The position numbers and the translations under genes are program-made. Shown here one piece after another: positions 1 to 7,170 of a stretch of DNA of 25,973 nucleotides. The notes beneath the pieces are model-generated. The model searched no databases. It was given only the letters and a program-made list of their open reading frames with translations, and was not told where the DNA came from. Position 1 is the stretch's first letter; the number at the start of each line of letters is the position of its first letter. Origin of the DNA: DASPWV01 sp046727855 (GTDB lineage: Bacteria > Acidobacteriota > Vicinamibacteria > Vicinamibacterales > UBA2999); assembly GCA_046727855.1 (NCBI GenBank), contig JBKPDL010000058.1, positions 1 through 25,973 on the forward strand, read 5' to 3'.

Positions 1-2
1 GA

Positions 3-314
3 CCTATCGGCGTGTCTGCCGGCCGAGCACCGCCGCGACCGGCGCCGTCACGCACGCGGCGTGAGCAGATGGAGAGCTACTGGAACTACAAATCCGCGGT
101 GACGAGCGCTTTGATCCGCGGTGCTCTCTTCTTCGGCGCGAACGTGAGCGCCGGATGGGAGGCGGCTACTGGCGCGTTTCTCGCGGAGTTCGCGTTAGAC
201 CGTTATGCGGCCACAGACGTGAATTTTGCACGCGTTGTGGACCCGCATAACGGTCTCCGGCGCGCGGAGCGCGCCAACCCAACAACAAGAACTAGCCAAG
301 GGCCGCGGAATTAG
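3..314 (+). CDS. Hypothetical protein, 5'-partial at window edge and possibly broken at its 3' end
   Basis: The frame is open from the window edge to a TAG at 312-314, so the true start may lie outside; an internal ATG at 69 and a GTG at 12 are also possible. The central segment (ESYWNYKSAVTSALIRG, then a GALFFGAN hydrophobic stretch and an AGWEAATGAFLAEF helix) reads like an uncharacterised helical protein family of Acidobacteria that I remember only loosely. After LAEF the sequence becomes Arg/Thr-rich and no longer looks like a conserved protein, so the 3' end may be the result of a deletion junction near position 200. The stop lies inside an inverted repeat shared with the convergent phosphatase gene. 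No function can be given. Confidence 0.4.
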   Translation, partial: PIGVSAGRAPPRPAPSRTRREQMESYWNYKSAVTSALIRGALFFGANVSAGWEAATGAFLAEFALDRYAATDVNFARVVDPHNGLRRAERANPTTRTSQGPRN

Positions 315-346
315 CCGGATATCAAGGGCAGGGCCCTTGGCTAGTT
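290..346. terminator. Inverted repeat between convergent genes, possible bidirectional terminator
   Basis: Two perfect 15-base arms (AACTAGCCAAGGGCC at 290-304 and its complement at 332-346) enclose a 27-base loop. The right arm overlaps the TAA stop of the minus-strand PhoX-like gene (345-347), and the loop contains the stop of the plus-strand ORF. There is no T-run on either side, so it would be a non-canonical terminator; it could instead be a small repeat element. Confidence 0.5.
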
Positions 347-1685
347 AGAGGGCACCCGACATCCAAGGTCCGGTGATGGCAAATGTGATTCCGGGACTCT
401 GGATGTTCGCGAACAACCAGCGGCCGTCCGGGCTGTAGCACGCGCCTGCCCATTCCGATCCGCGGAAGTCGCCGGTAATGCCATTGCGCTCGCCGTTGAG
501 TACGACGTTGTTCTGCGCGAATTTGAAAATTTCGCCGTCGACTGTCAGACCGTGCAAGTACTCGAGGTCGCTGCCGTCCTCGCACAGCACGAGACCACCT
601 CGCGGGCTGACTGTCAGATTGTCAGGCGCGTTGAGCACGTCCGCGCCCGGCGATTGGAAGAGCAAGCGAATCGTTTCCGCTGCGGGTGTGTATTCCCAGA
701 TCTGCCCTTGTCCAATACCGCCACTGGTCGACACAATGTAGATCTTTGCGTCGTTGCCATACCAGCAGCCTTCTAGCCGCGCAAAAGTTGCGGCGCCCTG
801 CGCCCGTCCTTGTGACCACACCCAGTTGCTCGGCGAATTGGCCGCGACGTTGTCCGGAGTTGCGATCGTCACCCACTCGACATCGAACGTGGTGCCGTTG
901 GCATAGCTGGCACCCAGGTTCGCGAGATTCACACCTCGCACTTTCAGCATCGAGAGATGCCCGCCGGCGGCGAGATCCCCCGCGACATTGGGCGCGAAGC
1001 GATATAACCCGGAGCTGCTGCCGGCGTCTTCCGTTTCGTACACGTACCCCGTAAGCGGATCGACCGCCAACGCTTCGTGCGAAAACCGGCCCATCGCGCG
1101 CAGGGGCTGCGGATCGCCGAGACCATCGGCCGGCACTTCGAAGATGTAGCCGTGCGGCATGGTCGTGAAATCGTTGGTCTCTTCACACGTCAGCCACGTG
1201 CCCCACGGAGTTGAGCCGCCGGCGCAATTCCGAATGGTGCCGCTGAGACTGTCGCGCGCGGATAGCAGCTCGCCCTTGTGGGTATCGAACTCGAGCGTGG
1301 TTGTCCCGCCCCCTGCCGCCGGGTCATAGCGCGCGGCGCTGAACGGAGTGCCGCGTCCGACTTCGTGGTTACGCACGAGTCGCGTGCGGCCGTTACCGGC
1401 TGGAAACGCGGCCATACCGTCGTGCGCGCCCGGCGTTGGCTCTCCGTTTTCAAGCGCATCGCCGGTCCACCCGAAGCTCACGTACTTGAATCCTTCGGGC
1501 AACAGCAGGAGCGGCAACCCGGTGGTCGCGTCGTCGGTGGGGAAGAGCGGTCCATAACCGGCAGTCTGTCCACGTCGCAGGCCGCCTTGGTGGCTCTGCG
1601 CCGCCATGGTGCGCTCGATGAACGCGGCAAGCGGAACCGCCGCCGTCGCTGCGGCGGCACTCTTCAGAAACGAACGTCGGTGCAT
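345..1685 (-). CDS. phoX: PhoX-family (DUF839) alkaline phosphatase, Tat-exported
   Basis: The 446-residue product starts with a twin-arginine signal (RRSFLK at residues 3-8, followed by an Ala-rich hydrophobic stretch), so it is exported folded to the periplasm or outside. The body carries typical PhoX/DUF839 segments: a RLVRNHEVG stretch near residue 105, CAGGSTPWGTWLTCEET near 155 and SHEALAVDPLTGYVYETED near 205. PhoX enzymes are calcium/iron-dependent phosphomonoesterases that release phosphate from organic esters under phosphate limitation; that activity is inferred from the family. The ATG at 1683-1685 has a good Shine-Dalgarno (AGGAGG, 1691-1696). A PHO-box-like array lies about 125-160 bases upstream. 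The protein is shorter than the classic Pseudomonas PhoX but normal for the DUF839 group. Confidence 0.88.
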   Translation of the reverse strand: MHRRSFLKSAAAATAAVPLAAFIERTMAAQSHQGGLRRGQTAGYGPLFPTDDATTGLPLLLLPEGFKYVSFGWTGDALENGEPTPGAHDGMAAFPAGNGRTRLVRNHEVGRGTPFSAARYDPAAGGGTTTLEFDTHKGELLSARDSLSGTIRNCAGGSTPWGTWLTCEETNDFTTMPHGYIFEVPADGLGDPQPLRAMGRFSHEALAVDPLTGYVYETEDAGSSSGLYRFAPNVAGDLAAGGHLSMLKVRGVNLANLGASYANGTTFDVEWVTIATPDNVAANSPSNWVWSQGRAQGAATFARLEGCWYGNDAKIYIVSTSGGIGQGQIWEYTPAAETIRLLFQSPGADVLNAPDNLTVSPRGGLVLCEDGSDLEYLHGLTVDGEIFKFAQNNVVLNGERNGITGDFRGSEWAGACYSPDGRWLFANIQSPGITFAITGPWMSGAL

Positions 1686-1807
1686 TCAGTCCTCCTCGAG
1701 CGCCAAATCTGGCGGCTCGTTGCGCGGTGGAGTGTGATCAAACGGCGTGTCGTTCCTCGGACGTCCAGGTAAATACGGTATGGCCCAGCGGCAATTCGCG
1801 GTGAGAT

Positions 1808-1847
1808 TTTACGAAACGATCACAACGCCGTCACAGCGCGAGCACAG
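1808..1847 (-). promoter_or_regulatory. PHO-box-like array upstream of phoX
   Basis: Read on the minus strand, 7-base units recur at exact 11-base spacing: CTGTGCT (1847-1841), CTGTGAC (1836-1830), TTGTGAT (1825-1819) and a weaker TCGTAAA (1814-1808), each separated by 4 bases. This is the layout of PhoB-binding sites (CTGTCAT, N4, CTGTCAT). It points toward phoX, as expected for an activator site; a PhoB-like regulator is encoded at 17221-17925. Confidence 0.55.
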
Positions 1848-1874
1848 CTCGTCGCTAGCGTGAGTGACTGATCG

Positions 1875-2175
1875 ATGACGAGTCGTTTTCGTTTCTACGA
1901 TCGCTTGCTTCAACGCATGAGCCGGCGCGAGCTGCTGAACGTGGCGTGGAAGCTTGGTGCGGCTGCGGTCTTCGCGCCGGTCGCATCGTCACGCGTCATT
2001 GCGCAGCCGACGTTTGGCGCCTATCCGTTCAGCCTTGGCGTCGCGTCGGGCGATCCGCTGCCGAACGGTGTGGTGTTGTGGACTCGACTCGCCGGTGACT
2101 GTGCCTGGAACGCAGGCTCGCGTTGGTGGATCGGTCGTCATCGAAGCCGGCCGTCCCGGCGGGTTCACGGACTAA
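1875..2175 (+). pseudogene. Remnant of a PhoD-type alkaline phosphatase with a large internal deletion
   Basis: The ATG at 1875 opens a Tat-like signal (SRRELL near residue 16, then an Ala-rich stretch), followed by FSLGVASGDPLPNGVVLWTRLA, the recognisable N-terminal start of secreted PhoD phosphodiesterase/phosphatases. About 74 residues in, the match stops. In another frame the following bases read VTVPGTQARVGGSVVIEAG then RPGGFTD and a TAA at 2173-2175, which resembles the usual PhoD C-terminus (SFVVEAGRPG-like). So the two ends of a roughly 500-residue gene appear joined out of frame near 2090, with the catalytic core gone. The gene is divergent from phoX, and the original pair would have been two extracellular phosphatases. 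The N-terminal match is firm; the C-terminal match is from memory. Confidence 0.7.
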
Positions 2176-2189
2176 CTCGCCCGCGTAGG

Positions 2190-4307
2190 TCACGCGCCGG
2201 AATGCGGCCGCTGCGGCCGCAGCAGCATGGCCGCGCGTTGCCGCGCAAACGCAAAGGCACGGCGCGCCTCTTCCTGCAGGTGCTGCTGCGCGCGGAAGAT
2301 CTCCTGCCCGGGAGACGCCACCTTCCGGCGATAGACGCCGTCCGCACCGAGCACCCGGGCCTTGACATTGTCAAGAAACATCGCGCGCAGTGCGTAGACG
2401 ACGCGATTCTTGTGGCTCTCGTCTTCGACCGGAAACATCAACTCGATCCGTTTGTCGAGGTTGCGTGTCATCCAATCCGCGCTCGCAAGGTACACGTCGT
2501 GCTCACCGCCGTTGAGAAAGTAGTAAATCCGCGCGTGCTCGAGAAACCGATCGACGATCGACACGACTTCGATGTTGTCGCTGACACCCGGTAGGCCTGG
2601 CCGCAGGGCGCAGATGCCGCGGACGTTCAGCAGAATCCGGACTCCAGCGCGCGCGGCCGCGTACAAGTGCTCAATCATCTCCTCGTCGATGAGCGAATTC
2701 ATCTTGGCCACGATCTCAGCGGGCTGCCCGGCTTCGGCACGCCGCTGCTCTCGTGCGATGAGCTTTACAAAGCGCTCGCGTAAGGCCATCGGCGCCATGG
2801 CCAAGGCCTTGAGGCGAGGTGGATCGGAGTAGCCCGTCAGCGCGGCAAAGAAGGCAGTCGCATCCTCCGCCACGGCGGGTGACGCGGTCATCACGCCGAA
2901 ATCGGTGTACTGGCGCGCGGTTCGTTCGTTGTAGTTGCCGGTACCGAGATGGACGTAGCGTCGAATCCCCTGCGGCGTGCGCTTGACGATGAGACAGATT
3001 TTCGCGTGCGTCTTATATCCCTGCACACCGTATATGACGTGCGCGCCGGTTTCCTCGAGGGCGCGGGCCCAGCGGATATTCCGTTCCTCGTCGAAGCGGG
3101 CGGTGAGCTCGACCAGTACCGTGACCTGTTTGTTCTGTTCCGCGGCCCGTTGAAGGCTCGCGATGATTGGCGAGCCCGCGCTCGTGCGGTAGAGGGTTTG
3201 TTTAATCGCGAGCACGTCGGGATCGTCGGCTGCCTGCGCGATCAACGCGACCACGGGGTCGAAAGAATCGTAGGGATGGTGCAGCAGAACATCCTGCTGG
3301 TCGATGAGCGTGAACAGGTCGGCCTCCTGCTCGGCCGCCATCAGCGTCACGGCTTGACACGGCGGATCTCGCAGTTCGGTCAGTCCGGGCAGCTCGGTGA
3401 GCGTCATCAGCACGCGCAGATCGAGCGGTCCCGGCACTGCATAGGTGTCGTCTCCCGTGATATCGAGCTGTTCACGCAGCAGTGAAAGCAGTTCGTTCGA
3501 GGCGGAGGCCTCGACTTCGAGGCGAACCACGTCGCTGCGCCGACGCCGCCGGAGCTCACGCTCTACCTGTTCGAGGTGGGTATGCCCCCCTTCGTCATCG
3601 AACTCCATTTCGGCGTCGCGCGCGAGCCGCATGACCGCCGATTCGATGATCCGCTGACCGGCAAAGAGCTCGGACAGGTGAGCTCGGATGATGTCCTCCA
3701 GCAAGACGAACACAGCGCCGTATTTCTCCTTGATGCGGACGAGGCGCGACAGCCCGTGCGGGACCTGCACGATCGCGAGCCGCCGCGCTCCGCCCGCCGC
3801 GACGGGTTCGAGCAAAAGTGCGATGTTGAGACTCAACGACGAGAGCAGTGGAAAGGGACGTGAGAAATCGATTGCCAGCGGCGTCAGCACCGGCAGCACA
3901 CCGTCGCGAAAGTAGGTGCGAAGTGATGTCTGTTGCGCCGCGTCGAGATCGTGCCACTTGAGAACGCGAATGCTGTGACGCGCAAGCTCGGGCAGCAGCT
4001 GGCTTTGAGCAGTCTCATAAAGCACCGCGGCGAACGCCTTTGCACGGGCGTTGATCGCCTCGAGCTGCTGCAGTGGCGTGAGGCCGGAAAGGTCGGGCGT
4101 GTGGTCGCCTTCGTCCGCGGCCTGTTTCAATCCCGCCACGCGCACCATGAAGAATTCGTCGAGGTTGGCGGCGGCGATCGCCACGAACTTGACACGCTCG
4201 AGCAACGGTGTGGCGCGATCGCGGGCCTCTTCGAGCACGCGCTCGTTGAACGCGAGCCAGGACAGTTCGCGATTGAAGAACAGCCGTTCCGCGGAAACAG
4301 CCGACAT
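2190..4307 (-). CDS. ppk1: Polyphosphate kinase PPK1
   Basis: A 705-residue cytoplasmic enzyme of normal family length that reversibly moves the gamma-phosphate of ATP onto polyphosphate. Domain order is visible: N domain (FFNRELSWLAFNERVLEEA at residues 10-28, ANLDEFFMVRVAGL near 50), head domain, then the two catalytic C domains. The phospho-acceptor histidine lies in YKTHAKICLIVKR (about residue 445), followed by YVHLGTGNYNERTARQYTDF. The second conserved histidine is in DRFLEHARIYYF (about 590), and ASADWMTRNLDKRIE follows. Its ATG (4307-4305) overlaps the TAA of the upstream ppx gene by one base, implying translational coupling. Storing phosphate as polyphosphate fits the surrounding phosphate genes. 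Its 3' end is close to and convergent with the PhoD remnant. Confidence 0.97.
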   Translation of the reverse strand: MSAVSAERLFFNRELSWLAFNERVLEEARDRATPLLERVKFVAIAAANLDEFFMVRVAGLKQAADEGDHTPDLSGLTPLQQLEAINARAKAFAAVLYETAQSQLLPELARHSIRVLKWHDLDAAQQTSLRTYFRDGVLPVLTPLAIDFSRPFPLLSSLSLNIALLLEPVAAGGARRLAIVQVPHGLSRLVRIKEKYGAVFVLLEDIIRAHLSELFAGQRIIESAVMRLARDAEMEFDDEGGHTHLEQVERELRRRRRSDVVRLEVEASASNELLSLLREQLDITGDDTYAVPGPLDLRVLMTLTELPGLTELRDPPCQAVTLMAAEQEADLFTLIDQQDVLLHHPYDSFDPVVALIAQAADDPDVLAIKQTLYRTSAGSPIIASLQRAAEQNKQVTVLVELTARFDEERNIRWARALEETGAHVIYGVQGYKTHAKICLIVKRTPQGIRRYVHLGTGNYNERTARQYTDFGVMTASPAVAEDATAFFAALTGYSDPPRLKALAMAPMALRERFVKLIAREQRRAEAGQPAEIVAKMNSLIDEEMIEHLYAAARAGVRILLNVRGICALRPGLPGVSDNIEVVSIVDRFLEHARIYYFLNGGEHDVYLASADWMTRNLDKRIELMFPVEDESHKNRVVYALRAMFLDNVKARVLGADGVYRRKVASPGQEIFRAQQHLQEEARRAFAFARQRAAMLLRPQRPHSGA

Positions 4308-5890
4308 TACGACGGCCCTGCCACGCGCACCAGCAGCTGGCGTCCAAACGTGTCGACGAACATGTCAGCACGGGCCGTTGCCGCCATCTTCTCCAGCGTA
4401 ACGTCGCCGCTGCTCTCGATCTCGAGCGTCCATACCTTGGCGTCACGCAGCACGCGCAGTGTGTGCACACGCTGCAGGTGCTGCGCGTCGAGCGCGTTGG
4501 CAACGCGCAGCAGTGCCGCAAGCTTGTTGACGAGGAGTCGATCCTGGCGATCCAGCGCGACGTACGGCAGATGACTCTGTTGCGGCGTGCCGCGGCGGTG
4601 ATAGCGCGCGATGTTGGAAACGACAGCCGTCTCCTCCTGGGAGAGACCAAAAATCTGCGAGGCCGCCAGCAGATACTGCGAGTGCTTGTGATGCGCCCTC
4701 AGGCCAACGTAAACGCCGATATCGTGCAGCAGCGCCGCAACCTGGAGCAGGAGGCGGTCGCGCTCGCTCAGGCCGTGCTCGGTAAGCAACGTGTCGAACA
4801 GCTGCGTGGCGATTTTGGCCACGTGGCGGCCGTGGGCGCGGTCGAACGCATACTTTGCTCCGAGGGCTTCCGCACTCTCCAGCACCTGCTGAGCGAAACC
4901 TTCGGCCGCCAGGCGTCCGCCAGGCTCCGCCATGTCGAGCAGAATCCCCCGGCGCAGCGAGGCGTCGCAGACAACGAGCGTATCGGCGGCACTCTCAGCC
5001 AACAGCTTCTCGTACACGAGCAACGCCGGCACGAGCGTTTCGGCTTCCACTGCGGGGAGGCGAAACCGCTCGAACAGCTTTTCTTCGTCCAGCTGTTCCA
5101 GCTCGCGGCAGAACGTGAGGAACGACGCGCGCGGGATCTCGCGGACGCCGGGCGCGCTCTCGCGCTCGACGATCTGCGCTGAGGCGAATCGCACGTCGCC
5201 GCCGACGGCGATCAGACTCACAACCCGGTCCAGGGGCAGGTCGAGCCTGATTTCTTCGACCAGGTTCGTGATATGTCGCTTGAGGAGCGCGACGCGAACT
5301 TCCTGACTGTGGGCACGCAGATTCAGCTGCTGCCGCATCCGCACAGCGCCAAGCCCATACACGCCGGATCGGTTGGGTAGTCCCTTCTTCAGCACGGTGA
5401 GACTGGTGCTTCCGCCGCCCACCTCCGCAAGCAGCGCGACGGACGCCTGAAATGCATGACTCTCGCCGAGCGCCTCGCTCGCCGCGAGATACACAAGGCG
5501 GCTTTCCTCGGCTTCGTTGATGATCTCGAACGCAATTCCGGTTCGGCCACGGATGCGATCGAGAAAAACCTCGCTGTTGCGTGCTTCGCGAACCGCGCTG
5601 GTGGCGACGGCGCGTACATGGTCGACCGCGTACTGCTTCATTACGTCGCGGAACCCCTCCACCGCGGCGAGCGCCGCATCGGCAGTGGCTACGCGCAAGA
5701 CGCCGGAGGAAAAGGTGTCGCGACCGAGCAAGACTCCGCGTGAGGCTTCCTCGATGATTCGAATCGTTTGATCGAGCGCCAGCTCCGCAATGGCAAGTCG
5801 GATGGCGCTGGCGCCCATGTCGAGCACGGCGACGAGCTGTAACTGAGCAGTGGTTGACGTGCTTTCTGGTTGAGTCGTATCCCGCAGCAT
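4307..5890 (-). CDS. ppx: Ppx/GppA-family exopolyphosphatase with C-terminal HD domain
   Basis: The 527-residue product has an N-terminal actin-like Ppx/GppA fold: the phosphate-1 loop is LDMGASAIRLAI (D24), the acidic segment is NEAEESRLVYLA, and the phosphate-2 loop is GGGSTSL. An HD-type domain follows at about 330-480 (YAFDRAHGRHVAKIA, ALLHDIG, YHRR). Family members hydrolyse terminal phosphates from polyphosphate or pppGpp; which substrate is used here cannot be told. The phosphate-1 loop departs from the usual DxGSNS (it reads DMGASA), and an Ala-Glu pair (LLAEVGGGS) stands where relatives usually have Asp-Ile before GGGST. It is first in a two-gene operon with ppk1 (TAATG junction), pairing polyphosphate breakdown with synthesis. 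No strong Shine-Dalgarno is visible before the ATG at 5890. Confidence 0.93.
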   Translation of the reverse strand: MLRDTTQPESTSTTAQLQLVAVLDMGASAIRLAIAELALDQTIRIIEEASRGVLLGRDTFSSGVLRVATADAALAAVEGFRDVMKQYAVDHVRAVATSAVREARNSEVFLDRIRGRTGIAFEIINEAEESRLVYLAASEALGESHAFQASVALLAEVGGGSTSLTVLKKGLPNRSGVYGLGAVRMRQQLNLRAHSQEVRVALLKRHITNLVEEIRLDLPLDRVVSLIAVGGDVRFASAQIVERESAPGVREIPRASFLTFCRELEQLDEEKLFERFRLPAVEAETLVPALLVYEKLLAESAADTLVVCDASLRRGILLDMAEPGGRLAAEGFAQQVLESAEALGAKYAFDRAHGRHVAKIATQLFDTLLTEHGLSERDRLLLQVAALLHDIGVYVGLRAHHKHSQYLLAASQIFGLSQEETAVVSNIARYHRRGTPQQSHLPYVALDRQDRLLVNKLAALLRVANALDAQHLQRVHTLRVLRDAKVWTLEIESSGDVTLEKMAATARADMFVDTFGRQLLVRVAGPS

Positions 5891-5928
5891 CGCCCAAGTG
5901 CAAACGTACTCCGGCGCTGCGACTCCTG

Positions 5929-5946
5929 ACGTAACAACTGTGCAAC
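5929..5946 (+). promoter_or_regulatory. Weak PHO-box-like site
   Basis: ACGTAAC, four bases (AACT), then GTGCAAC: two half-sites at 11-base spacing, in plus orientation, in the 193-base gap between ppx and the receptor stub. It shares the 11-mer GTAACAACTGT with a site at 9170-9180 and resembles the better site at 14136-14153. Orientation fits the receptor stub at 6084 rather than ppx. Nothing else is recognised in 5891-6083. Confidence 0.3.
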
Positions 5947-6083
5947 GTCCAGCGGGAACCGTCGCGCCGGAGTGGTGTTAATTCATTTTTACGCTTCGGT
6001 CATGTGACGTACACCGCTCGCAGCTAGTTGACGGCCGGCGGAAAGCATCCCTGTTGACCGCTTTTCCACTCCATCCCTATCTT

Positions 6084-6260
6084 ATGACCACTATGTACAG
6101 ATTTGTTGTGCTTGCTTTGACTTTTCTGTTGTCACTTACCGCCAATGCGGCGGCCCAGTTCGAAACGGCAACGGTCGTCGGCACCGTCCGCGACAGCTCG
6201 GGCGCGGTCGTCCCCGACGCGAAGGTGACGCTCACGAACGTTCAAACCGCGATCATACGA
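6084..6260 (+). pseudogene. N-terminal stub of a TonB-dependent receptor (carboxypeptidase-regulatory-like domain)
   Basis: From ATG 6084 (or 6093) the frame gives a signal peptide (MYRFVVLALTFLLSLTANA, then AAAQ) and then ATVVGTVRDSSGAVVPDAKV followed by TLTNVQTA. This is the standard opening of the large acidobacterial TonB-dependent receptors; compare VGKLLDQSQAALPGATVTV in the full receptor at 10884-14039. After about residue 57 the match ends abruptly and the sequence runs toward the 3' end of arsC. Only about 5 percent of a receptor is left. The breakpoint lies near 6255. Either a deletion joined this stub to the arsenic cluster, or the arsenic cluster was inserted here. Bases 6262-6325 are open in another frame (ETEAAQEVERRVLTELFAAN) and might be a scrap of a second gene. 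Confidence 0.7.
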
Positions 6261-6295
6261 AACCGAGGCCGCGCAAGAGGTGGAACGGCGCGTGC

Positions 6296-6706
6296 TCACC
6301 GAGCTGTTTGCAGCCAACCGCGCATCTCGACGAGCGCGCGCACGCGATCGCGAATCTCGTCGCGCACCCGACGGACCTGATCGGGCGGTGCGCCGCGCGG
6401 ATCCGCCACCGGCCAGTCCGCGCGTTCCGTGCCCGGAATGACCGGACATTCATCACCGCATCCCATTGTGATCAGTGTCTGCGCTGATGCCGCCAATTCG
6501 GGTGTGAGCTTTTGCGGGATCGCCGCGCCCAGGTCGAGTCCGGCTTCACGCATCGCGGTCACGACTTCGGGGTGGACGTGGGTGACCGGCGCCGTTCCTG
6601 CGGAGATGGCGCGCGCTTTCGCCGGGTCGGCGAGCGCGTTGAAGAAGGCGGCGGCCATCTGCGACCGGCCGGCGTTGTGGACACAGGCGAAGAGGACGGT
6701 GGTCAT
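6296..6706 (-). CDS. arsC: Arsenate reductase, thioredoxin-coupled low-molecular-weight phosphatase type
   Basis: The 136-residue product has the low-molecular-weight tyrosine phosphatase loop CVHNAGRS (C8 to R14) at the N-terminus, the two extra redox cysteines expected of this ArsC class in MGCGDECP (C83 and C87), and the general-acid DP pair in the ADPRG segment (near 105). Such enzymes reduce arsenate to arsenite in the cytosol, passing the oxidation through the cysteines to thioredoxin. It follows arsR on the same strand with a 27-base gap and is probably co-transcribed from the operator at 7103-7158. Length is normal for the family, and its 3' end abuts the receptor stub. Confidence 0.93.
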   Translation of the reverse strand: MTTVLFACVHNAGRSQMAAAFFNALADPAKARAISAGTAPVTHVHPEVVTAMREAGLDLGAAIPQKLTPELAASAQTLITMGCGDECPVIPGTERADWPVADPRGAPPDQVRRVRDEIRDRVRALVEMRGWLQTAR

Positions 6707-6733
6707 GCGTTCTCTGCAGGTTCGCCCTGGAAC

Positions 6734-7105
6734 CTACATCGCCGCGCGCTCACGTTCCATCCGCGCGATGTCACGCGCGACGCTCGGCGCATGCGTGAGC
6801 GCGTGCAGCGCCGCGTCGAGCACAGCCTGAACCACTGGCGAGGCTGCGTCGGCCAGCTTGTAATGCATCCAAGTGCCTTCGCGCCGCGCTTCCACCAGCC
6901 CTGAGCGACGCAGGTACGCGAGATGACGCGAGATCGTCGGCTGCGGCAGCTGCAGTCCGCCGTGAATGTGGCACACGCAGACCTCGCCATCGCGCAGCAG
7001 CGCGAGAATGCGGAGCCGCGTTTCGTCAGCGAGCGCGCGGAAGACGGTGGCCAGTTCGCCCGCACCTTTGAGGTGCGGGAGTGGAGAAACCGTGCAGCAG
7101 GTCAT
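6734..7105 (-). CDS. arsR: ArsR/SmtB-family arsenic-responsive repressor
   Basis: A 123-residue winged-helix protein with the ArsR signature FRALADETRLRILALL (22-37), the metalloid-binding segment EVCVCHI with C43 and C45 in the sensing helix, and the recognition region QPTISRHLAYLRRSGLV. An additional CysCys pair sits at residues 3-4 and could take part in As(III) binding. Binding of arsenite should release it from DNA and derepress arsR-arsC and arsM. The called ATG (7105-7103) lies inside the operator repeat and only about 7 bases after the predicted transcription start, so translation would be leaderless or nearly so unless a later start is used. Confidence 0.93.
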   Translation of the reverse strand: MTCCTVSPLPHLKGAGELATVFRALADETRLRILALLRDGEVCVCHIHGGLQLPQPTISRHLAYLRRSGLVEARREGTWMHYKLADAASPVVQAVLDAALHALTHAPSVARDIARMERERAAM

Positions 7106-7158
7106 ATTCGCCTTGACGAATATACTACAGACCGTATATATTCGCTAAGGCGAATATG
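7103..7158. promoter_or_regulatory. Symmetric divergent ars promoter with two ArsR-type operators
   Basis: Two 22-base boxes (7103-7124 and 7137-7158) are inverted copies of each other, differing at 2 positions, and each is itself a dyad with cores TTCGCCTTGACGAA and TTCGCTAAGGCGAA. This matches the ATTCG-N6-CGAAT layout of ArsR operators. Plus-strand promoter: TTGACG (7113-7118), 18 bases, TATATT (7137-7142), for arsM. Minus-strand promoter: TTAGCG (7148-7143), 18 bases, TATATT (7124-7119), for arsR-arsC. Each operator covers the -35 of one promoter and the -10 of the other, so one repressor can close both. Confidence 0.8.
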
Positions 7159-7170
7159 AAAGGGGCTCCA

